A stretch of 64,000 bases of DNA, from NCBI RefSeq assembly GCF_000411975.1, contig NZ_ASXG01000122.1, positions 62,001 to 126,000 of the forward strand, in the 5' to 3' direction. Below the pieces are notes generated by a model. That model worked only from the letters and a program-made list of their open reading frames with translations. It was not told where the DNA came from and did not search any database. Positions 58,607-64,000 of this stretch are shown here, one piece after another (position 1 is the first letter of the stretch; each line of letters begins with the position of its first letter). Source of the DNA: Amycolatopsis orientalis DSM 43388 (GTDB lineage Bacteria; Actinomycetota; Actinomycetes; Mycobacteriales; Pseudonocardiaceae). The position numbers and the translations under genes are program-made.

Positions 58607-59560
58607 GTGTCCACTTCCCCCGGCCCCGCCGATTCCCGGCAGGAGGTCGACACCACCCCGATCAAGGCGGTCCCGGTCCGGCATTACGGACGCTGGATCG
58701 CCGGCGTGATCATCCTGTTCCTCGCGTTCATCGTGATCCGCAGCGTCGTCACGAATTCCGCGTTGCAGTGGCCGGTCGTCGGCGAGTACCTCTTCGACAA
58801 CCGAATTCTCAACGGCCTGAAGAACACGTTGCTGCTCACGGTGCTCTCGATGATCATCGGCATCGTCGGCGGCGTGCTGCTCGCGGTGATGCGGCTGTCG
58901 CCGAACCTGCTGATGTCGGGTGCGGCGTCGGTGTACATCTGGCTGTTCCGCGGCACGCCGTTGATCACTCAGCTCGTGATCTGGAACTTCCTCGCCCTGG
59001 CGTATTCGAAGATCGGACTCGGCATTCCGTTCGGGCCGACCTTCATCAGCTGGGACACGAACACGCTGATCAACCAGTTCGTCGCCTCGTTGCTGGGCCT
59101 CGGCCTCAACGAGGCGGCGTACATGGCGGAAATCGTCCGCGGCGGCATCCAGTCCGTGGACAGCGGCCAGCTCGAAGCGGCGTCCGCGCTGGGGATGAGC
59201 CGGGGCAAAACCCTGCGCCGGATCATCCTGCCGCAGGCGATGCGGGTGATCATCCCGCCCACCGGCAACGAGACCATCTCGATGTTGAAGACCACGTCGC
59301 TGGTGGTCGTCATCGGATACTTCGAGCTGTTCGTGTCGGCGCAGACGATTTACTCGCAGAACTACAAAACGGTTCCGCTGCTGATCGTCGCGGCGACGTG
59401 GTATCTGTTCATGACGTCGGTGCTGACGATCATCCAGCTTTACATCGAGCGGTATTTCGCCCGGGGCACGTCCCGGGCGACCGCCCAGAAGAACAAGTGG
59501 GGAGCGCGAATGCTGGGCTACCGCTTCGGCCGCGGTGGCAGCGGAGGTGCGCGAGCGTGA
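58607..59560 (+). CDS. Amino acid ABC transporter permease (HisM/GlnP type)
   Basis: A 317-aa protein starting at a GTG. The N-terminal about 30 residues are cytoplasmic and helix 1 spans about 32-52. The permease domain (GLKNTLLLTVLSMIIGIVGGVLLAVMRL to the end) includes FRGTPLITQLVIWN and the EAA loop EAASALGMSRGKTLRRIILPQAMRVIIPP. The stop overlaps the ATPase start (GTGA). Confidence 0.94.
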   Translation: MSTSPGPADSRQEVDTTPIKAVPVRHYGRWIAGVIILFLAFIVIRSVVTNSALQWPVVGEYLFDNRILNGLKNTLLLTVLSMIIGIVGGVLLAVMRLSPNLLMSGAASVYIWLFRGTPLITQLVIWNFLALAYSKIGLGIPFGPTFISWDTNTLINQFVASLLGLGLNEAAYMAEIVRGGIQSVDSGQLEAASALGMSRGKTLRRIILPQAMRVIIPPTGNETISMLKTTSLVVVIGYFELFVSAQTIYSQNYKTVPLLIVAATWYLFMTSVLTIIQLYIERYFARGTSRATAQKNKWGARMLGYRFGRGGSGGARA

Positions 59561-60330
59561 CTCCTGTTGTTTCCGCGCAAAAGGTGTGCAAGAGCTTCGG
59601 CTCGCTCGACGTGCTGAAGGGCATCGACCTGGAAGTGCACGAGCGAGAGGTGCTCTGCCTGATCGGCCCGTCCGGTTCCGGCAAGTCCACCCTGCTGCGC
59701 TGCATCAACCACCTGGAGAAAATCGACGCGGGCCGCCTGTATGTCGACGGAGTGCTAGTCGGCTACCGCGAACGCGGCGGTCGCCTGCATGAGCTGCGGG
59801 ACAAGGAAATCGCGGCCCAACGCAAGGACATCGGCATGGTGTTCCAGCGGTTCAACCTGTTCCCGCACATGACGGCACTGGAAAACGTCATGGAGGCCCC
59901 GATCCAGGTTCGCGGCGAGCCGAAGGCGCGGGTCCGGGAACGGGCGCTCGAACTGCTGGAACGAGTCGGCCTGGCGGACAAGGCGCGTTCCTACCCCGGC
60001 CAGCTTTCCGGCGGTCAGCAGCAACGGGTCGCCATCGCGCGAGCACTGGCGATGCAGCCGAAGCTGATGCTCTTCGACGAGCCGACGTCCGCTTTGGACC
60101 CAGAACTGGTGGGCGACGTCCTGGGCGTCATGCGGCAGCTGGCGAAGGACGGCATGACGATGGTCGTGGTCACCCACGAAATGCAGTTCGCCCGCGAGGT
60201 AGCCGACAAGGTCTTCTTCATGGACGGCGGCGTGGTGGTGGAGTCCGGTTCTCCGGAAGAGGTCATCGGGGACCCGAAGCATGAACGGACGAAGGCGTTC
60301 TTGGCCCGAGTGCTGAACCCGAACGCTTGA
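59557..60330 (+). CDS. Amino acid ABC transporter ATP-binding protein (GlnQ type)
   Basis: A 257-aa ATPase from the GTG at 59557. Walker A GPSGSGKST, Q-loop GMVFQRFNLFPHMTALENVMEAP, signature LSGGQQQRVAIARAL, Walker B LMLFDEPTSALDPELVGDVL and VVTHEMQFAREVAD are all intact and typical of the polar amino-acid class. A hairpin terminator follows nine bases after the stop. Confidence 0.96.
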   Translation: MTPVVSAQKVCKSFGSLDVLKGIDLEVHEREVLCLIGPSGSGKSTLLRCINHLEKIDAGRLYVDGVLVGYRERGGRLHELRDKEIAAQRKDIGMVFQRFNLFPHMTALENVMEAPIQVRGEPKARVRERALELLERVGLADKARSYPGQLSGGQQQRVAIARALAMQPKLMLFDEPTSALDPELVGDVLGVMRQLAKDGMTMVVVTHEMQFAREVADKVFFMDGGVVVESGSPEEVIGDPKHERTKAFLARVLNPNA

Positions 60331-60338
60331 GGTTCGCG

Positions 60339-60374
60339 GAGGCCGCCCGGGGATTCTCCGGGCGGCCTCTTTTA
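60339..60374. terminator. Bidirectional terminator between the importer and the ESX accessory operon
   Basis: Arms GAGGCCGCCCGG (60339-60350) and CCGGGCGGCCTC (60358-60369), seven-base loop, then TTTTA on the plus strand. Confidence 0.85.
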
Positions 60375-60385
60375 TGCAGGGTGGG

Positions 60386-61132
60386 TCAACGCCCAGCACG
60401 CAACTCGTTCTCCACCTGCTGCACCTTCTTCGCCATCTCCTGCGGCCCAGCCCCGGCGAGACTGATCCATCCGGACTTGTCCACTCCGAACAGAATCCGC
60501 CCCTCCTCCATATCCGCCCACCCCGGCGGATTCTCGTTGCGCCGCCGCTTCCCGCGACTGTCCCGGACCGCGACGTACAGCCGCCCGAAGTACGTGTGCG
60601 GCTTCTCGAGCCACTGCAGAACCTGCTTGGCGTCGCGGATACTCGGACTAGACCGTCCAGTGTTCTGTCCGCTCTTGACCAGGTTCAAATCCTCGTCGGA
60701 ACAGTTAAGCGAAAGAACCCGCGCCGCCGGTGCCTCCGGCAGCAGCCCGATGAACTCGCGCACCAACGTATCCGCCGAACACGGCGCGATATACAGCTTC
60801 TGGTTCACCGCAACCACAGTCGCCGCGTCCCGCCCGCTCGCCGCGGCACGCACTGTCCGCTCGCCGCGTTCCGATTTGACCCACGAGTAGTACTCGATAC
60901 CCGGTCGCTGCAGTAAATGCATTGTCTCGACGAATTCGTCGACGAGACGCCCCCGCTGCATCAGTCCGACATTGTGCAACTCGCGGTCGGTGTCCGCGGC
61001 CAGCTGCCGCCTTTCCTCGGGCGAATACCACAGCGCGCCACGGACCAGCGTTGGGTGGATGTCTCCGAGATTCAGCCGCTCCAGCAGCACCTCGAAGGTC
61101 TGCAGGCTCAGCTCAACGGGCTTGCGCAGCAC
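60386..61132 (-). CDS. EspG-family ESX secretion-associated chaperone
   Basis: A 248-aa soluble protein from the GTG at 61132 with GGGGAGG upstream. It starts MLRKPVELSLQTFEVLLERLNLGDIHPTL and continues with REFIGLLPEAPAARVLSLNCSDEDL and YFGRLYVAVRDSRGKRRR...GWADMEEGRILF, the EspG pattern. EspG proteins bind the tip of PPE-type substrates in the cytosol before type VII export. Here it sits behind a PPE-like gene in the same operon. Confidence 0.88.
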   Translation of the reverse strand: MLRKPVELSLQTFEVLLERLNLGDIHPTLVRGALWYSPEERRQLAADTDRELHNVGLMQRGRLVDEFVETMHLLQRPGIEYYSWVKSERGERTVRAAASGRDAATVVAVNQKLYIAPCSADTLVREFIGLLPEAPAARVLSLNCSDEDLNLVKSGQNTGRSSPSIRDAKQVLQWLEKPHTYFGRLYVAVRDSRGKRRRNENPPGWADMEEGRILFGVDKSGWISLAGAGPQEMAKKVQQVENELRAGR

Positions 61133-61159
61133 CGCTTTTCCTCCCCCCCTGCCATTCCG

Positions 61160-62389
61160 CTAAGCCCCGATAACCGGCGGTGTAGGCCGATTGCCGTCGT
61201 AACCCCCGAAAATCGAATCCGGGTCCTCTTCGGCCAGCAGGATCTTGCGCTGGTGTTCCTCGTCCTCGGGGCCTTTGCCGCCCTTGCCGCCGCCCATGCC
61301 GCCCATCCCGGGCTGGCCTTTCGCTCCGGCCGCGCCAGCGCCACCAGGCCGAGCCGTCGCACCCTCGCCGAGCGCACCGGCACCAGTACCACCGCCAACA
61401 CCTCGCGGTCCGGCACCACCGCCAATACCTCGCGGGCCGGCACCACTGCCCGCGCCGCCGGATCCGGCGGACCCGGACCCGCCCGGGCCGAATCCGCCGC
61501 CGCTGGTGGGCCCGAAGCCGACCGGCCCGAACCCGCCGCTCATTCCGCCGGTCCCCGGATTCCCACCACCCGGCGATACCGCAGGTGGCTGCCAGGTCGG
61601 CGGAGGCGTAGGCGGAGTGGGATCAGCCCAGGCAGCCCGAGTGGTGTCATTCGGCGGTGGCACGGGCGGCGTAACGGCCCCGCCGTGCCCAGGCGGCGGA
61701 GGTGCCTGCATGCCCGCGGCCCCGGGAGGAGCGGAGTAGGTACTGGGCCCACTGCTGTAGTTGTTCGACGACCCGCCGCCGTAGCTGTGCGCCGTACCGC
61801 CGGACGAGTGGTGACCAACCCCGGAGCCAATCCGCCCGGTAGCGGTCCCAGGCGTCGACGGATCGGGAGTGATCCCGGTCGCCGACACATTCGGGTCGTG
61901 CGCGGCCGGATAGTTTGGCGCCAATGTGGACTTGCGCGGCTGCGTGCTCTGGTAATAGGGCTCGTACAGTTCGACGTTGAACTTGGTATCCGAATCGAAC
62001 TGCGCCGCGGCCTTCTCGTCGTCGCTGGCCCCGATCGAGACGTAGTCGCTCAGCTTCTGGTCATTCGGCCGGTCCTTGGCCACCGGACGGGCGTGCTGCA
62101 TGACGTAGCTGAACGCGTCGGACTGCTCCTGCATGGAGCGGTGCGCACGGTCCATGTTTTCCGCGACGATCTGCGAACTCTGAATCAACGGAGTCAGGCC
62201 CGCGGTGCCGGCGTCGGCGGCCTTGCCCTTCCAGAACGCGTTGAGCTTCGCCTGGCTCTCGGTCAGGGTCCGGACTACGTTCTCGTGGATGGTCTTGAGC
62301 CCGCTGGACGCGTCACGCGCGCCGTCCAGAGTCGAGGTATCACCCGGGTCATGAATCTTAGTGTAAATCTCCCATCCGCTGTAGGTCAT
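61160..62389 (-). CDS. PPE-like/WXG ESX substrate with a Pro/Gly-rich C-terminus
   Basis: A 409-aa protein. Residues 1-130 are helical with a WXG-type turn KLNAFWKGKAADAGTAGL and look like the EspG-binding PPE-like domain. From about 155 it is low-complexity: Ser/Tyr/His-rich, then PPxP stretches, then GFGPxGF and GGAGPRG repeats (about 270-370). The C-terminus is charged (GPEDEEHQRKILLAEEDPDSIFGGY). It is probably exported by a type VII system together with its EspG chaperone; the tail may act in the wall or as part of the apparatus. Confidence 0.82.
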   Translation of the reverse strand: MTYSGWEIYTKIHDPGDTSTLDGARDASSGLKTIHENVVRTLTESQAKLNAFWKGKAADAGTAGLTPLIQSSQIVAENMDRAHRSMQEQSDAFSYVMQHARPVAKDRPNDQKLSDYVSIGASDDEKAAAQFDSDTKFNVELYEPYYQSTQPRKSTLAPNYPAAHDPNVSATGITPDPSTPGTATGRIGSGVGHHSSGGTAHSYGGGSSNNYSSGPSTYSAPPGAAGMQAPPPPGHGGAVTPPVPPPNDTTRAAWADPTPPTPPPTWQPPAVSPGGGNPGTGGMSGGFGPVGFGPTSGGGFGPGGSGSAGSGGAGSGAGPRGIGGGAGPRGVGGGTGAGALGEGATARPGGAGAAGAKGQPGMGGMGGGKGGKGPEDEEHQRKILLAEEDPDSIFGGYDGNRPTPPVIGA

Positions 62390-62390
62390 G

Positions 62391-62999
62391 TCATTGACCC
62401 TTCAGATGCGTGATGGCCGCGGATGCGATCTTGGTCGCCATTCCGCAGGCATCGCTGTAGACCGGGCTGTCGTGGCGCAGTTGAGCGATCACTGTGTACG
62501 TAACGTCGTCTCGGATGCCGACCGCGAGGTTGCAGGACCCCTCGGTCTCGCCGCCGTTGTCGTAGACCACGGCGGGGTAGCCCAAGATCGGAGGCTGGGG
62601 CTTGAAAGTGGTGAGGCCGCCCCGGGACTTCTGGATGTAGAGGGCATTGATGCCTTGCTTGTTCGCGGTCACCACACCGGCACTGACGTTCCCACCGCTG
62701 TTGTCGAAGATCCAGACACAGGTGTTGCCGAGATTGGAGGTGTTGGTCCGGGAGTTCTTGACTTTGCTGGCGGCGCTTTCGACGGTGGCGGTGCTGACCG
62801 CGGAGCAGGGATCGGTCTCGACCGCAGACGTGTTGTTGATCGGCTGGTCGACCTTAGGGGCGAGGTTCTGCGAGGTAGCGGGAGCGGTGTCGGACGGAGA
62901 CGTTGGCGACGCGGTGCCGTGAGATGGCCCGCCGCACGCTGCGATCGACGCGAGAGTGCCTGCGGTGATCAGCGCTGCTAGGGAATTACGGGAGCGCAT
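62391..62999 (-). CDS. DUF3558-family lipoprotein
   Basis: A 202-aa exported protein. The signal peptide ends at the lipobox SIAAC (Cys 22). A Ser/Thr/Pro linker (about 24-60) leads to the DUF3558 domain beginning DPCSAVSTATVES, with paired cysteines near NTCVWIF, GSCNLAVGI and SDACGMATKIA. The family is common beside ESX genes in actinomycetes. The start overlaps the upstream stop by a single base. Confidence 0.88.
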   Translation of the reverse strand: MRSRNSLAALITAGTLASIAACGGPSHGTASPTSPSDTAPATSQNLAPKVDQPINNTSAVETDPCSAVSTATVESAASKVKNSRTNTSNLGNTCVWIFDNSGGNVSAGVVTANKQGINALYIQKSRGGLTTFKPQPPILGYPAVVYDNGGETEGSCNLAVGIRDDVTYTVIAQLRHDSPVYSDACGMATKIASAAITHLKGQ

Positions 63000-63505
63000 T
63001 AGTCAACCTTTCCAGCAGCACGAAGCTGATCCTTGGCGTTCTGGTCGTTGTTCTGGTATGCGGTGCGAATCTGCTTTAAGGTATCGACGTACGCCTGGAT
63101 GTAGTTAATCGCTCCCGTCAGGAAACTGTTGTACGCCACTCCTGATTTGTTTGCCACATCGGCGTAGCCTTGACTTCCGACTTCTGCTCCCGGCGGGACG
63201 ATCTGCATCAGTATCTTGGCTTTTTCCTTGGCGACCTGATGATCGCCGTCAAGGCTGTCTTCCAAGGTCGTGATGACGTCGTCGATCGCGGCCGGGTCGA
63301 ATTCCCAGCCCGCGTTTCCGGACGCGGCGGCGAAGTCGGCCGAGGCCTGCTTCTTGCCCAGTGCCTCGTAGTCCGGCGGTTGGGGCGGCGGCGCGGCCGC
63401 GTTGGCTCCCGGGATGAGTCCAGATCCTGGCGGAGGAACGGTCGGGGCGGTCGACGTGATCTCGTTCATGACGCCCTGGAGCCCGCTGTTCATTCCGTCT
63501 GGCAT
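62999..63505 (-). CDS. ESX-associated helical protein
   Basis: A 168-aa soluble protein, first gene of the ESX accessory operon, with GGGGAGG seven bases before the ATG at 63505. After a Pro/Ala-rich N-terminus (about 20-48), residues 60-168 are helical (WEFDPAAIDDVITTLEDSLDGDHQVAKEK and YINYIQAYVDTLKQIRTAYQNNDQNAKDQLRAAGKVD). It resembles the ESX-1 EspA/EspC or DUF-type helical hairpins rather than a true WXG100 protein; no WXG motif is seen. It may be a cosubstrate of the PPE-like protein. Confidence 0.75.
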   Translation of the reverse strand: MPDGMNSGLQGVMNEITSTAPTVPPPGSGLIPGANAAAPPPQPPDYEALGKKQASADFAAASGNAGWEFDPAAIDDVITTLEDSLDGDHQVAKEKAKILMQIVPPGAEVGSQGYADVANKSGVAYNSFLTGAINYIQAYVDTLKQIRTAYQNNDQNAKDQLRAAGKVD

Positions 63506-63867
63506 GTCGTGCCTCCCCGCACGGGCCGCGGTTCCTGGGTGCGGCCTACCCTCTGTTCTCGGTCAACTTCGGGAAGTGACTCTAGCAGGCGCGAACCGGC
63601 ATGTACCCGCGTTCGGACAAGATCGACCGATGCGGGTGGTTGGTTGCCGTCGAAAGGGCGGACCTGGGCAATCATCCCGACCTGGACGCGCGTCGACGCT
63701 GCTCAACGGCCGAACTCGGCAGAGCGCGCCATGCTGGAGCGGCGCAGATAAGTAGTCATCTAAACGCGCTCCGTAGTCACCGCCACGCACTACTCCACCC
63801 GGCCCCTTGCTCATCCGCCGTTGATCCGATTCCCTGAGGGCCGAACGATCGTGGGGAGAAGGGGCTC
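63506..63867. other. Divergent promoter region of the ESX accessory operon
   Basis: A 362-bp region. Short open frames occur on both strands, but none has a ribosome binding site and a protein-like composition together. I see no clear operator. It must hold the promoters of the operon starting at 63505 and of the gene at 63868. Confidence 0.4.
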
Positions 63868-64000
63868 GTGCCGACCGATACGACCTTGCCGCCGCTGGAT
63901 CCGTTTGCCGGGGTTCCCGACAAGCGTTATGAGGTGAAGGCCGCGGACCTGCTCAAACCCGGTACTACCGGCATTCTTCGCTGGAGACGGCAGGCCACCA
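63868..64000 (+). CDS. N-terminal fragment of an unidentified protein (runs off the right edge)
   Basis: An open frame from a GTG at 63868 with GGGGAGAAGGGG upstream. It encodes 44 visible residues beginning MPTDTTLPPLDPFAGVPDKR and continuing YEVKAADLLKPGTTGILRWR. It diverges from the ESX accessory operon. Too little is present for a family call; the strong ribosome binding site supports it as a gene. Confidence 0.65.
   Translation, partial: MPTDTTLPPLDPFAGVPDKRYEVKAADLLKPGTTGILRWRRQAT

Noticed and set aside
63563..63814. An 83-codon minus-strand frame in the ESX promoter region
   Set aside because: No ribosome binding site and Arg/Pro/Gly-rich composition; it would occupy the promoter of the divergent genes.
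60386..64000. Complete type VII secretion system
   Set aside because: Only accessory-type genes are present; no FtsK-like EccC, EccB, EccD, mycosin or EsxA/B gene is visible.
1..64000. tRNA, rRNA, CRISPR array or insertion sequence
   Set aside because: I found no cloverleaf-like segment, regular spaced repeats or transposase motifs on either strand by eye.

Overview
The window is high-GC DNA with short intergenic gaps, dense stop/start overlaps (GTGA, ATGA, TGATG) and many GTG starts. The gene content is that of a mycolic-acid-related or pseudonocardial actinomycete: GTP-dependent PEPCK, an F420-type luciferase-fold oxidoreductase, a FadA2/FabG4/HtdX-like cluster, SCP2 proteins, and EspG/PPE-like/DUF3558 type VII secretion accessories. 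An Amycolatopsis-like member of the Pseudonocardiaceae is my best guess; this is inference from content, not a database match.

Left part (1-18.1 kb). A truncated membrane protein diverges from an FtsX-type ABC exporter across a perfect 26-bp palindrome. After trmB and an unknown gene come two tandem copies of an ATPase plus ABC-2 permease module, read from the same strand as a DesK/NarL-type two-component system. Next is a membrane-dynamics block: a dynamin-like GTPase, an unknown gene, a membrane protein plus TetR pair with an operator inside its promoter, and an operon of GrpE-like protein, second dynamin-like GTPase and a single-pass membrane protein. A Ca-loop repeat protein without a signal peptide closes the block.

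Middle (18.1-32.9 kb). pckG has a leader with a terminator-like hairpin. It is followed by an LLM oxidoreductase coupled to a two-gene ABC module that has a clear paralogue at 41-43 kb. Then comes a 191-aa protein that looks like an EndoU toxin domain fused to a MafI-like immunity domain. A dense group of DnaA-box-like sequences surrounds a small XRE regulator. After that are a DUF3311/SSS symporter pair, a CREST/ceramidase-like membrane protein, an AhpD-like protein, a MarR-GNAT fusion, a 49-aa basic protein, an ORC-like AAA ATPase, a TipA-like MerR regulator with a textbook 19-bp-spacer promoter, and a DoxX protein.

Right part (32.9-64 kb). A lipid block holds fadA2-like, fabG4, htdX, TetR and two tandem SCP2 genes, with two similar inverted repeats that may be the TetR operators. 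A solitary C5 methyltransferase plus Vsr follow, then FxsA, a P-loop kinase, the paralogous ABC module and a TetR-regulated ABC exporter. The bkd operon (E1 alpha, E1 beta, E2) for branched-chain 2-oxo acids is complete. Beyond it are an M20 peptidase, an iron-box-controlled siderophore binding protein with two FecCD permeases but no ATPase, the ATP-grasp/alpha-E/transglutaminase operon, a polar amino-acid ABC importer, and a partial ESX accessory operon.

Several regulators (membrane protein/TetR, XRE, AAA ATPase, MerR, TetR) have a -10-like hexamer 6-8 nt before the start codon and no clear ribosome binding site. They are probably leaderless, and three of them have the operator between -35 and -10. 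I saw no rRNA, tRNA, CRISPR array, transposase or phage gene.
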